Assembly: GCA_027704905.1 (NCBI GenBank)
Contig: CM051001.1
Span: 36,860,390 to 36,924,389 of the forward strand
Reading direction: 5' to 3'
DNA: 64,000 nucleotides
Source: Muraenolepis orangiensis
Taxonomy: Eukaryota > Chordata > Actinopteri > Gadiformes > Muraenolepididae
Position numbers and translations under genes: made by a program. Shown piece by piece: positions 10,640 through 22,051 of this stretch. Position 1 is the stretch's first letter, and every line of letters starts with the position of its first letter. The notes under the pieces were generated by a model, which saw only the letters and a program-made list of their open reading frames with translations, was not told the DNA's origin and did not search any database.

Positions 10640-13115
10640 TGTGGTGGAACGTTATGGGAACATAATTCACTGTTTGTATTTCGTGTGTGTTGCACCACGG
10701 ACCTGTTTGAGTGCGTACCGTGTTGTTGTTGTTGTGGTGTGCCAGCTGAACAGTAGCAAGTAGCAGATGTGTTTCCCCTTTTGTGAAACCTAATGGAAAA
10801 TAAAGTGTGGAGTTCCATACTAAACACGTCGCCTCCGACTCCCATTCATCGGCTCTACACTGGTGACCCCGACGTTTTCGAGATAGATTCCGAAGACATA
10901 GTGAACATGGCTGATCGCGATGTTTATATTAAACTGCCGGAGTTTTGGGAACATGCCGCTACGGCGTAGATCTCACACGTGGAGGCACACTTTGCCTGCC
11001 GCCAGGTCCGTGACGAGGACATGAAGTATTTCTACCACCGTTTCATCGCCCGGGCCGCCCACATTATGCGGCCGCTGTATGAGGCATTGAAAGGTAAGGC
11101 CCCCATCCAGGAGATCGACTGGACGACAGAGGCTGAGGTTTCTTTTAAGGAGGTCAAGACCGCGCTGGCTCAAGCGGCCTTTTTGGCGCATCCGTCGCCC
11201 ACGGCCCCCATCTCCATTACCACCGATGCATCGGACTACGCCGTCGGTGCGGTGCATGAGCAGTGGGTGGACGGCGCCTGGCAACCACTTGCCTTTTTCA
11301 GCCGACAGCTAACGCCCAGGGAACGCAGGTACAGCGCTTTTGACCGGGAGCTCCTTGGACTCTGGTTTGCCGTGCGGCACTTCCGATTTTTGCTGGAAGG
11401 CCGTGAATTTACGGCGTTCGTTGACCACAAGCCGCTCACGTTCGCCATGTCCAAGGTGCCGGAGCCTTGGTCTGCTCGCCAGCAACGACAGCTTTCCTAC
11501 ATCTCGGAGTTCACCACGGACATCCAGCACGTGGCTGGCAAGTCAAACCTGGTCGCAGATTGCCTCTCCAGGGTCGTCATCGGAGCCGTCCAGTTGGGCC
11601 TCGACTATACCCGCATGGCAATGGACCAGGTCACAGACCCCAGCGTCCAGGCCCTGAAGGGGGCTGATGTGGGGCTGCGCCTGGAGGATGTGGTTTTCGG
11701 CGACGCGGGCGTTGCTCTCCTGTGTGACGTCTCCACGGGCCAGCCGCGCCCGGTCGTTCCTGGAGGTGTTCCGTGTTCGAGGCAGTGCACAACCTGTCGC
11801 ACCCCGGCGGGAAGCCTTCAGTGCAGATGGTGGCCGCGAAATTCGTCTGGCGGGGGATCAAAAAGGACGTGAGGGCTTGGGCCGGCACGTGTGTGGCTTG
11901 CCAGCGTGCTAAGGTCTACCGCCACACGAAGGCCCCCCTGGAGAAATTCCTGGTGCCTGAGAGGAGGTTTGACCACGTCAACATCGATCTGGTTGGTCCA
12001 TTACCCTCCTCCCAGGGTTTTTCCTACCTCCTGGACAGGACGACCCGTTGGCCGGAGGCGGTCCCACTCGCGTCGACAGCGGCGGCTGACATAGCCCGGG
12101 CCTTCATTGCGACATGGGTGTGTCGTTTCTGCACCCCTTCGGACATTTCCTCGGACCGCGGTTCGCAGTTCACATCCGAGCTCTGGAACGCTGTGGCCGG
12201 GGGTTTGGGGGTTAAGCTCCACCGGACAACTGCTTATCACCCTCAGGCCAACGGTCTCTGCGAGCGTTTCCATCGCTCCATGAAGGCGGCCCTCAGGGCC
12301 GGGCTGACGGACGGTAATTGGGTCGACAAGCTGCCTTGGATTATGCTGGGCCTGAGGACCGCGCCTAAGGAGGATCTGCGGTGCTGAGGGTTCCAGGGGA
12401 CTTCCTCCCCAATGCATCGGCAGCGAGTTTTCCTGCAGGACGCCGCTAAGGCCTTTGCTCCGATCCCCACTGCTCAGCACGGCACTCAGGTGTCCCGGGT
12501 TCCCGTGGGGCTTCGCTCAGCGGAGCACGTGTTCATCCGGCACAACGCTCACAGAGGCCTCCTGCAGCCCCCTTACGACCGGCCTTTCCGGGTTTTGGAA
12601 CACGGGGCAAGCACTTGGTGGTCGACCTGGGTGGCAAAGCCAAACACGTCTCGGTGGACCGGGTGAAGGCTGCTCACCTGGACTTGGACCAGCCGGTGGT
12701 GCTGGCACGGCCTCCGCGACGGGGTCGCCCCCCGGCCTTGACCCCTGTAACCGAATTGGGGCCTGCGGTTCCGGTCCCACCTCCCCCAGTGGCCACTCCT
12801 GTAGAGGTCGCCTCCCCGGCTCCCGTTCTCCGGAGTCGTGGTGGTCGTTCCTCCCCGCCGCACGGACTTTGTGTATGAGTGAATTCTGGGGGGGCTTGTG
12901 TGGTGGAACGTTATGGGAACATAATTCACTGTTTGTATTTAGTGTGTGTTGCACCACGGACCTGTTTGAGTGCGTACCGTGTTGTTGTTGTGGTGTGCTA
13001 GCTGAACAGTAGCAAGTAGCAGATGTGTTTCCCCTTTTGTGAAACCTAATGGAAAATGAAGTGTGGAGTTCCATACTAAACACGCCTTCTCCGACTCCCA
13101 TTCATCGGCTCTACA
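10640..13115 (+). mobile_element. Internally deleted Ty3/gypsy element with both LTRs
   Basis: The LTRs are 10640-10859 and 12899-13115. They run TG...CA and differ mainly by one GTT unit and a few bases. Flanking 4-bp TSDs ATTT lie at 10636-10639 and 13116-13119. A primer-binding site (TGGTGACCCCGACG) follows the 5' LTR and a G-rich polypurine tract precedes the 3' LTR. The inside keeps the first codons of gag, the end of reverse transcriptase, RNase H and integrase. Most of gag, the protease and the catalytic RT core are missing. The near-identical LTRs point to a recent insertion. Confidence 0.92.
10907..12878 (+). pseudogene. gypsy gag-pol relic: gag start, RNase H, integrase
   Basis: The frame starts MADRDVYIKLPEFWEHA, a gag N-terminus, meets TAG at 10967-10969, and within about 70 bases passes from gag-like sequence into the RT end (FYHRFIARAAHIMRPLY), a deletion junction. 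RNase H follows, with TDASDYAVGAV, RELLGLW and DHKPLTF. After a frame change near 11780 comes integrase: HNLSHPG with CVACQRAK (zinc-binding HHCC) and the DDE triad in NIDLVGPL, SSDRGSQF and NGLCERFH. Further frame changes near 12387 and 12615 lead to the C-terminal tail ending at 12878. It cannot make a working polyprotein. Confidence 0.88.
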
Positions 13116-13119
13116 ATTT

Positions 13120-13400
13120 CAACATTAAATTAACATATTCGGTTCAGTCATACAAATAAACACACTTAAAACCCGACGTGTTAAATACAAATAATAACAC
13201 ACACAATGATATACATAACTTAAACAAAGTACTTGCTGCAGTACAGCGCTGGGGAAACGTCCTTCCCAGAGCCATAGAGATAATAGATACACTCCCATAG
13301 AAGCCCGTGGGAGGAGGGATATCGGTCCAGCTTCAGGGTTATGGAGACTGCATTAGTTCACCTGGTTGGACCGCCTTCATTTCTACTGCCTGTCACTCAT
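13120..13400. other. Repeat flank between gypsy and pogo elements
   Basis: Continuation of the unnamed repeat split by the gypsy insertion. The stretch at 13353-13405, beginning TAGTTCACCTGGTTGGACCG, also occurs at 50498-50550, where it abuts a Rex1-like LINE instead of a pogo remnant. I see no gene. Confidence 0.4.
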
Positions 13401-13590
13401 TTCAGCGCAAAAAAAAAAGAGGGGTTGTCTTATAATCAGGGTTTAGACTTTTCGATGTACCATAATTGCACATGTAATTGCACAACAACAGATCGCGCCA
13501 AACGAGTGTTCCGAGACACCGCGCGACACTCAAAGTAACTCAAAGTCTTAAAGTAACAGTACATAAAAACAGTTACCTGGAGAGATAGAA

Positions 13591-14552
13591 ATGGAGAGAC
13601 ACAGCGACCAACTTGAAAAAAGTGGCTCAAAAGTAGGGCAAGTTAATAAACAGGAGAGACGAAGTTACGATGCCAATCTTAAGATAATGGTGATAAACGA
13701 AGCAGAGACATCAATCACCTGTCATTGCGACGCAGGACAAGCCCAGCGCCTGCCCTCAGACTTCAGAGAGAAGCTACTGTCTTATCAGCGATATGTGATC
13801 AAATTAAGGAAGAAGCACTCATACCCCCTTGATCAGATGGGCAATGCTGATCAAACGCCTGTGTATTTTGACATGCCAACATATGTCATAAGAAAGGCGA
13901 CAAATCAGTGATTGTGAAGTCAACTGGAAACGAGAAGAGCCAAGTAACTGTCATGTTAACGCGCCTCGCAGATGGGACAAAACGTCCCCCGTACGTGGTT
14001 TTAAAACGCAAGACTGTACCTAAAGAGGCAGTGACTGTACCTAAAGAGGCAGTGACTGTACCTAAAGAGGCAGTGACTGTACCTAAAGAGGCAGCCAGCT
14101 GACATTATCGTAGTGCCCAGGCAAAGGGCTGGATGGAGACGGAGCTTGTGGTGGACTGGCTCAAGGTGGTGTGGGGCAGACGGCGTGGGGGACTCAGAAA
14201 GAAGAGGAATATGTTGATTCTGGATGCTTTCCGTGGACACTTGACTGAGCCAGTCAAAAAGCAAGTGAAAAAGTTGAATGGTGACCTAGTGATCATACCG
14301 GGCGGAATGACAAGCCAGCTGCAGGTGTTGGATGTGGTCGTTAACAAACCATTCAAGGTTAATCTGCGCAAGAGATACACAGAGTGGCTCCTGGCTGGAA
14401 ATCACGCACTGACACCGTCTGGAAAAATCCAAAAGCCTGCAGTACGTTTGCTCTGTGAATGGATCTTGCAAGCATGGGCTGACGTTTCCCCAGAAAGCAT
14501 TAATGGGTTAAGAAATGCTGCATATCAAATGGATGGATGGCAGCGAGGATGA
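13591..14552 (+). pseudogene. pogo-like DDE transposase, frameshifted
   Basis: The first frame (13591-13911) begins with an RRSYDANLKIMVI helix typical of pogo-like transposases and reaches GNADQTPVYFDMP, the region of the first catalytic Asp; much of the DNA-binding region is missing. After a frame change, 13908-14102 continues (VTVMLTRLADGTKRPP) and ends at a stop. The last frame (14133-14552) has LILDAFRGH (second Asp) and QLQVLDVVVNKPFK (third Asp region). It cannot be translated as one protein. Confidence 0.8.
14013..14096 (+). repeat. 21-bp tandem repeat x4 inside the transposase frame
   Basis: Four near-perfect copies of a 21-bp unit (ACTGTACCTAAAGAGGCAGTG) in frame, giving four VTVPKEA heptads. 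This is a local expansion in an already broken gene. Confidence 0.9.
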
Positions 14553-14601
14553 CGTGATGTGGGAGGAGACGTGATGTGGGAGGAGACGTGATGTGGGAGG
14601 A
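14551..14601 (+). repeat. 17-bp tandem repeat x3
   Basis: Three copies of GACGTGATGTGGGAGGA directly after the last transposase frame. Confidence 0.9.
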
Positions 14602-14974
14602 GACGGGGAAGCAGACACCGTGAGTGACGATAGCGGGAGTGAGAGGAACAACCCAGCGATGTAGAAGACGAGCTGAATGAGAAGACGTTTGTGACGGATA
14701 TAAAATTGATATTTTGCACAGTTTTATTGCACTACTATTTTACTGCACTACCGTTTTATTGCACTACTGTTTCATTGCAATCTATCTAGCCTGTTTTTGT
14801 TTGCCAAGTTAGGCAAATTTGAACACAATGTGTGATGTGTGTTATCATTATTTTCAAATAAAATTATTTTCTTTATAAAAAAAAGATTTAATTATTTTTT
14901 CCAAAAATGAGTCTTAAAAAAGAGGGGTCGTCTTATAATCGGGGTCGTCTTATATTCGGGTCAATACGGTAGTT

Positions 14975-16114
14975 ATAAATACTATTATATATACATATGT
15001 ATGTGTGTATGTATACGTATGTATGTAGATAGATGGATAGATAGATACATTTAGGCATGTGTGTATGTATATGTACGTATGTGTAAATATTGTTTACACA
15101 TACATTGTCATTTTTTGTATTATTGTATTGTATGTACACTTATTTTACTTGTGGTGCTTTGGCAATACTGTAACATACTATGGTCATGCTAATAAAGCCC
15201 TTTTTAATTTGAATTTTAATATTTCTATATATTCTACCAATACCACAGGCAGCTTGTGTGTGTAACTATTTATTTTTATTATCAGTGTTCTTGAGAGGTA
15301 GGGCATTCCTGCCGAAGACAGTTGCAATGTCATGGTCCATGTCCACTCTTTGTTTGGGTGATGGTGTCTACATTGTGGTCCTAATTTCAACAGCATTGTA
15401 ATTTGATTTAATTTTACATGTTGAAAACTTAATTTAAAATGTTTTATTTATTAAAAACCTGATTTGTATCCATCCTTTTTATATTGCAGTCTCCCCAAGA
15501 GTTGTTTTGAAACCGCCGGTACCCTATTTTACACTATTTTAACCATGTTTACTTCTTAAATTAAATCTATTCTGTGACATGTTATTTAAATGTTGTACAT
15601 GTTTATGGCTTAGTCTTAATATAATATCAAGGATGTGCAGTGTACCTAGGGTGGCCTGTGTCTCATGAAAATAACTGGACATGACACTAAAAAGACCAAA
15701 TTAAACATTTTTAGGAAATCAATATGCATGCCTAGTAAGACTAAAACCCTTTGAATTTAAGAATTTGCATAGATGATTTATGATTATGATTTATGACCGA
15801 TGGCTAATTTAACTTGAATCATGGAATGGGCAATAACATTATGTAGCCTAACATGAGCTAAGCTTTTCCCCCAGAATTCAAACTTGTATAAATCAATTAT
15901 AGACTGTAAATATAAAATTGACACTCACATATATGCAGGAGATGCAATACCAGTTAGAAATGTAGTCGTTTTTGTTTTATTTAATATTTACCGTTCAATA
16001 TGGCATTCGTTGCTGTCTGTCCCATAGAAGAACTTCACAGCGCGAGGTTTGCTAGGAACTATTTAGGGGAACGTGAACCACCTGATCACGTGGCGGCGAC
16101 ATCAAAGATTGCGC
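14975..16114. other. No gene seen; AT-rich with short GTAT/GATA runs
   Basis: Imperfect GTAT and GATA tetranucleotides lie at 14995-15055. The rest is AT-rich with no convincing frame, repeat end or RNA gene. Confidence 0.5.
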
Positions 16115-16465
16115 AACTCTATTATCTCTATGGCTCTGGTCCAAACCATCGGAACACAAAACGGAACATCAACTACGGTCCATACCAACTCTATTATCTC
16201 TATGGCTCTGGTCCATACCATCGGAACACAAAACGGAACATCAACTACGGTCCATACCAACTCTATTATCTCTATGGCTCTGGTCCATACCATCGGAACA
16301 CAAAACGGAACATCAACTACGGTCCATACCAACTCTATTATCTCTCTGGCTCTGGTCCATACCATCGAAACACAAAATGAAACATCAACTACGGTCCATA
16401 CCAACTCTATTATCTCTATGGCTCTGGTCCATACCATCGAAACACAAAACGGAACATAAACTACG
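16115..16465. repeat. 72-bp minisatellite, about five copies
   Basis: Units start at 16115, 16187, 16259, 16331 and 16403 (last one partial). Because 72 is a multiple of three, the array stays open in several frames on both strands; the predicted 24-residue repeat proteins are a by-product. Pieces of the unit match 10553-10570 and 13269-13286, so it was amplified from a dispersed repeat. Confidence 0.95.
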
Positions 16466-16560
16466 GTGGGACCAGGCTGGCACTACGGCAAATCACAAGA
16501 ACCAAAATAGCACATGAACACCCCCTACTGGCAATACTACTCACTCCCTTACATATATAT
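16466..16560. repeat. Dispersed repeat shared with 47470-47560
   Basis: The run ending CACTCCCTTACATATA is the inverted match of the region starting near 47474. It includes a CCCCTACTGGCA-like core and ends in a TA tract in both places. The class is unknown; it could be the end of an LTR or DNA element. Confidence 0.5.
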
Positions 16561-18660
16561 ATATATATTTAGTGGAGGCTCCATTGAGGAAAGGAAGGAC
16601 CTTCCTCAAAATAGCACTAACAGCCATTTTTTAATCACTGTACGGAGGAACGAAGGAAAACGACCTCCGTAAACTCACATTTGAAGTCCATTATAAACTC
16701 CTGAACCCGAGCGGCTGGCGAGTCCTGGTTTAACATGAGTGTGTACGGCGCTAAGGGGGGACGATCCTCGCCAGAGGCTTTGTAAACCAATCAGCAGAGC
16801 TCGCTGCGCCGGTGATCAGAGAATCAGAGTTTTGGGGGGAGGGATCATGCATGGATCTTGTGTCATTCGTTATGCCGTGTTCAAGACAACTCGTGAGTGG
16901 TATATTTCAGACTTCTGTTACGTTCTCAAAGTGCTACATGCGCATTACGCCAAACGTTAACAAAGCATGACCATGACAACGCGGTGTTTCTTTGATTCTT
17001 ATGATTCTGATTCTTAATGTTTGGCTCGCAATTGCACAATTTACGTGATTATATCAATTTACGTGATTATGTATCATAACTGGTTTTACTATATGATAGT
17101 ATTTCTTATTTTAATTAAATACAGGTAAATATACTTTACGTTGCCTTTTACTTGGCGGCTTAGCATTCACAGTGTGCGATTTGTGGTAAAAATCAAGAAA
17201 ATGCATGTGTATTTCATATGAATAATATATATATTTGGAGATACATTAAATTTTGAAGTATGTATTCATGAGTTAAAAGTGTTCCCATGTAGACTGTTGG
17301 CAGACATGTGTTTGCTCAGTAGTTAAGAAAGTGTTCACAAAACACAGTTGGAGGCCGCAGATGAGTGAATTGGAGAATAGATAACCAAATGACTCTCAGG
17401 GCCGGAGGAGAGTATTGGGGAAGAGATAACAGAATGACCCTCAGGCCGCATGGTGCCGGAGGAAGGAAGAAGCCGTCGCGGAGGACCGGGCGCAAAAGTG
17501 GATCATTGATGGGGGAGGTCGCCCTGCCACACAGACATTGAGAGCCGTAAAGATAACGATCGCCAAGCACGGTCTGGCGGGAAAATACTGGACAGGATGT
17601 CGAGAATGACGACAAGGACCACGCGAAGACCAGGCAGAGTTTCATCGGGTTCAATAAGGTGTTGGATCCGAGAAGCTGGAGACTTTTCGGGTGAACTACT
17701 GTCAGGCAGCTAACTGGTTATCCGGTCTGTCCGGTGGAGATCTCAGGCTCCCTGTTCCATGGAATATTGTATTGAATTGTATTGTATCACAGCAGTCTTA
17801 ATTAAATCTTTTATGATTATCAATTCTCTTTTGATTAGTTTGTTACACACAGGTCTTCTCCGTTTCCCTGATTGGAGCACAGTTAATATGAGTATCCGAG
17901 GATCGGACAATAGATCAAAGATCTGAATACGACAGATTTGCCCCAAGTTCACAAGTAGAAACTTCTCTAGCAACTTGACTACACGAGTTGTCTGGAACGC
18001 GGCATTAGTCATACGACTTGTGTTGGGAAGATTTTCTTGTTGGAAGATAGTTGGTTTCAGTGACATGCGGTGAGGTTCGTGGCTGGGGAGGCACTGACTC
18101 TTGCTTAGTCAGATTTGAATTCAACAGAGTAGCATAACTTCACCATTCAACTGGCTGCTGGTTATGTTTCATATCCCATATCAGCATTATTTACACACAC
18201 ATAGGTAAGGTACATATTTGGCCAAAGTAGAACGTTACTATTATTATTTATAACGGCTCAGAGAGAGCGCTCTGCACCCTCCGTGTGTTCTTAATGTGCC
18301 ATCACAATTCATACTCATTCAATACAAATGAAAGTACTAACTTCCAAGTTTTGAGAAATGTTTTAGCTTATATATATAATCTTCCATTTTTCCAGCACAT
18401 TACCCACAATGCCATTGGTCTGTAATACGTGGAGAAGAGCAATAGCAGAACCAGCCCATGTGATCACACACGCCCCCTTCAGTGAGGCAGAGGTACTGGC
18501 TGCCTCCCTAACTGCTTTTTCACTGCTGTGTTATTATGTAATCGCAATCGTGAACATTGTGTGTGTGGCTTTTTTCATTTTCATGAATCTGTCGGAATCA
18601 GAATTCCTTTATTTGTCACCCTTACATATTAAACGGACTTACAGAATAAAAATATCTATG
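16561..18660. other. About 2.1 kb without a recognisable gene
   Basis: The segment 16570-16740 looks like a DNA-transposon end (AGTGGAGGCTCC at its start). Around 17370-17460 two imperfect copies of a GATAACCAAATGACTCTCAG-like stretch lie about 60 bases apart. Open frames at 17316-17654 and 17743-18066 (-) match nothing I know. The rest is plain AT-rich DNA. Confidence 0.4.
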
Positions 18661-18679
18661 CACACGTTATTATTAACAA

Positions 18680-18683
18680 TAAT

Positions 18684-18718
<35 letters not shown>

Positions 18719-19618
18719 CAGTGCAACAGCCTGGAAAATGGCAGAAGAAAGTCCTGACTTCAACACCCATGGCCTTATTTGAAGGATTTCTTTGAAGTTG
18801 TGGAACAGAAGAAGGATTTCTTTGTTTACAAATGCCTTCTCTGCCTGCCTCAGTCCCACACAATTTCTTCCTACAAGAATTCTCAGTCGAATTTGAGGAA
18901 ACACGTTGAGGTAAGCACATGAAATCTTTCATTGTTTATGTGGTCAGTCACTAACACATGTATATCGTGTGCATTGCATGATGGATATTGTATGTAATTG
19001 GTAACTCTTGAGCCGCGTTGTTACACCGCAACGATAATAGCAACGCAGGCTGGAGCTAGTAATCACTTGAAGGTATATTGACGTTAGCTAGCTAGCTGTT
19101 TCAAGTTAGTTTATAACGTAAGTGCTCATGACCCTTAGTTTCAAATGCACTTTGGAAATACATGGGGCTATACTGTTCTTTTGACATTCTAATCTGGTGA
19201 AATGGTTATCAGTGTGACTGCAAAAGGTTTGAATTGATTCTTAGCATCTAATGGAATTTTCATTTCATGTCTGGACTACATCAAGGACCATCTGGAACAA
19301 GAGACCTTCAATCATTTGCAAGGTGATGCCTCCAGCGCCTCTGCAAGCATGAAGCCTGCACATGGTAAGGAAAGTATTAGGCAGTTAGATGGTTACCTTG
19401 CCTGCAAAGTTGATGACAAAGACATTCTGAAGTCCTTCCCAGCGAAGTGCAAGTTGTCTTTGAGGGTGAATACTGCTTTACCTGCTTCAACTGCTTGTGA
19501 AAGGCTTTTCAGCACAGCAGGACTTATTTTCAGTCCCAGGAGAGCAAGAATCGACTCAAACAACTTTGAGAACCAGCTTATTCTCAAGCTGAAGAAACTA
19601 TTCTGCAGCTTTGCTTAG
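18680..19618 (+). pseudogene. hAT transposase remnant: BED-finger exon and C-terminal exon
   Basis: At 18780-18910 one frame encodes a BED-type zinc finger fragment (VYKCLLCLPQ followed by SNLRKHVE) and ends at a good splice donor (GAG/GTAAGC, 18911). At about 19270-19618 a second frame gives a hAT dimerisation domain: LPASTACERLFSTAGLIFS, then RARIDSNNFENQLILKL and a stop at 19616-19618. The long middle of the transposase is missing. This may be an internally deleted copy that kept its intron. It is not clearly a domesticated gene. Confidence 0.65.
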
Positions 19619-19639
19619 ATAATCAGTTCCATACTGATC

Positions 19640-21051
19640 AGTGGCGGCCGGTGACATCCGAAGTAGGAGGGGCGCCGGGGTGGGGTAAAAAAAAAAATAT
19701 GAATTTTTAATCATATCTGCTGTGCAATACCGCATTTTCCCAGACGGTGGCGCCATTTCTCCATGTAAACGACCGAGAGGGCGAATTAAAGAAATAAAAA
19801 TAAAAAACTATACATAATATAAATATAAACCTCACTGTTACTCATTCTACTCTGTATTGTATATATGTATATTGACTGAACATTCCTTTACTTACTGCTT
19901 AATTTCTTTTTTTACTTACTTTATTTTTACTGTATGTAGCACAATCTCAGGGGCTCATACAGAAACAAGCATTTCATTATAAAGTATTCTGTATTTTGTT
20001 GTGACAAATAATAAACAAACTTGAAACTTATGGTGAAAGAACATTTATTATATGGTGCTTCAATTAGCAATTATGAACACAGTAATACCTAGTAGAAAAT
20101 AAACGTAAGAAAAAAATATGGTCTTATATTAGAAAGACTACCCAGTGTGCCATCAAAAATAATACCTAAATATGGTCTTACATTCGAGTGTGCAAAAGTA
20201 ATTAGAACAAAATAGAAGATAATAAAATAGACCTGATACAAGTCCTGAGATAAATGCAATACAATGTTAAGCTTACAAATTAAAAGGTACTGGGTCCTAT
20301 GTACACTACTATACAATATACAGTTTAATCTATGTACCTATGCTATACTAACTATACAAGAACCACAGCAAGGATTTTTTCTTCTTAAAGTGACCTTTTT
20401 CGCCTTCCTTTAAAGTGACCTTTTCTTATGTGTTTTTAAAGTGACCTGTGGAGAGATCAGTGTTCAATGTTCTGATGGCCTGGGGGCCTGCGGTCTCTCC
20501 CACACACACGGGTCTCAATCTCCTCTCCTCAGACAGCAAGACGCCAACTGACTCATTAACAAATGCTTCTGAATTAAACTAATTAAATAAAATACAAATG
20601 CTTAATACAATCGACCACAGCATATATTAGCAGACAAACACACGGAGGACCCTGTAGCTAGCATTGGGGAAGCACGATAAACTTACAAAACCCCAATCCA
20701 CACCGTTTACATACAAATGACACAAGCTGCATGTTTATACAGCAAGACCAACATTTCTTATCCCCTTTACTTTACGTTTACATCGTCCACAATTAAAATA
20801 AATGTAAAACTATAACCGGGACAACAAAACGTACCTCTCCTCAGACAGCAAGACGCGAACTGAGAGCAGAGCAGTACAGGCTTTACAAATAAGGTTCAAC
20901 TAGGCTACAATTGAGTGGCGCATGCGTGACTGGTTTCTTTGTTCGGGCGCAAGAATATGCGCCCCCACAGATCGTATTTAGGACCCTTGATAGGCTACAT
21001 TTATTTGCTTGATCCATTTTCATTGGCCGCTTGCGCGCAGTGACGCGGAGA
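19640..21051. other. DNA-transposon-like start, otherwise no gene, up to the gap
   Basis: CAGTGGCGGCCGGTGACA at 19641 looks like a transposon terminus; no matching end is seen before the gap. AAGTGACCTTTT motifs repeat at 20386-20450. A CTCCTCAGACAGCAAGACGC stretch occurs twice (about 20522 and 20836). The rest is unassigned. Confidence 0.4.
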
Positions 21052-22051
21052 NNNNNNNNNNNNNNNNNNNNNNNNNNNNNNNNNNNNNNNNNNNNNNNNN
21101 NNNNNNNNNNNNNNNNNNNNNNNNNNNNNNNNNNNNNNNNNNNNNNNNNNNNNNNNNNNNNNNNNNNNNNNNNNNNNNNNNNNNNNNNNNNNNNNNNNNN
21201 NNNNNNNNNNNNNNNNNNNNNNNNNNNNNNNNNNNNNNNNNNNNNNNNNNNNNNNNNNNNNNNNNNNNNNNNNNNNNNNNNNNNNNNNNNNNNNNNNNNN
21301 NNNNNNNNNNNNNNNNNNNNNNNNNNNNNNNNNNNNNNNNNNNNNNNNNNNNNNNNNNNNNNNNNNNNNNNNNNNNNNNNNNNNNNNNNNNNNNNNNNNN
21401 NNNNNNNNNNNNNNNNNNNNNNNNNNNNNNNNNNNNNNNNNNNNNNNNNNNNNNNNNNNNNNNNNNNNNNNNNNNNNNNNNNNNNNNNNNNNNNNNNNNN
21501 NNNNNNNNNNNNNNNNNNNNNNNNNNNNNNNNNNNNNNNNNNNNNNNNNNNNNNNNNNNNNNNNNNNNNNNNNNNNNNNNNNNNNNNNNNNNNNNNNNNN
21601 NNNNNNNNNNNNNNNNNNNNNNNNNNNNNNNNNNNNNNNNNNNNNNNNNNNNNNNNNNNNNNNNNNNNNNNNNNNNNNNNNNNNNNNNNNNNNNNNNNNN
21701 NNNNNNNNNNNNNNNNNNNNNNNNNNNNNNNNNNNNNNNNNNNNNNNNNNNNNNNNNNNNNNNNNNNNNNNNNNNNNNNNNNNNNNNNNNNNNNNNNNNN
21801 NNNNNNNNNNNNNNNNNNNNNNNNNNNNNNNNNNNNNNNNNNNNNNNNNNNNNNNNNNNNNNNNNNNNNNNNNNNNNNNNNNNNNNNNNNNNNNNNNNNN
21901 NNNNNNNNNNNNNNNNNNNNNNNNNNNNNNNNNNNNNNNNNNNNNNNNNNNNNNNNNNNNNNNNNNNNNNNNNNNNNNNNNNNNNNNNNNNNNNNNNNNN
22001 NNNNNNNNNNNNNNNNNNNNNNNNNNNNNNNNNNNNNNNNNNNNNNNNNNN
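21052..22051. other. Assembly gap of exactly 1000 N
   Basis: A run of 1000 N. The round size suggests a placeholder, so the true distance is unknown. It cuts gene B inside its C2 exon. Frames called across it are meaningless. Confidence 0.99.

Larger units (their letters stand above)
13415..14971 (+). mobile_element. pogo/Tigger-type DNA transposon, degraded
   Basis: The right end carries GTCGTCTTATATTCGGGTCA, a typical pogo/Tigger terminal sequence. A related GGGGTTGTCTTATAATCAGG lies at the left, but in the same orientation, so the left terminus looks rearranged or truncated. Between them lies a broken transposase with two short tandem repeats. Confidence 0.7.

Noticed and set aside
14007..14096. 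Possible CRISPR-like or regular repeat array (21-bp units, also 72-bp units at 16115)
   Set aside because: Units are directly tandem without unique spacers, and the genome is eukaryotic.
16000..16459. Repeat proteins of about 126 residues on both strands
   Set aside because: Product of a 72-bp minisatellite; openness follows from the period being a multiple of three.
17316..18066. Two minus-strand frames of 107-112 codons as possible genes
   Set aside because: No domain, no splice context, composition like the surrounding DNA.
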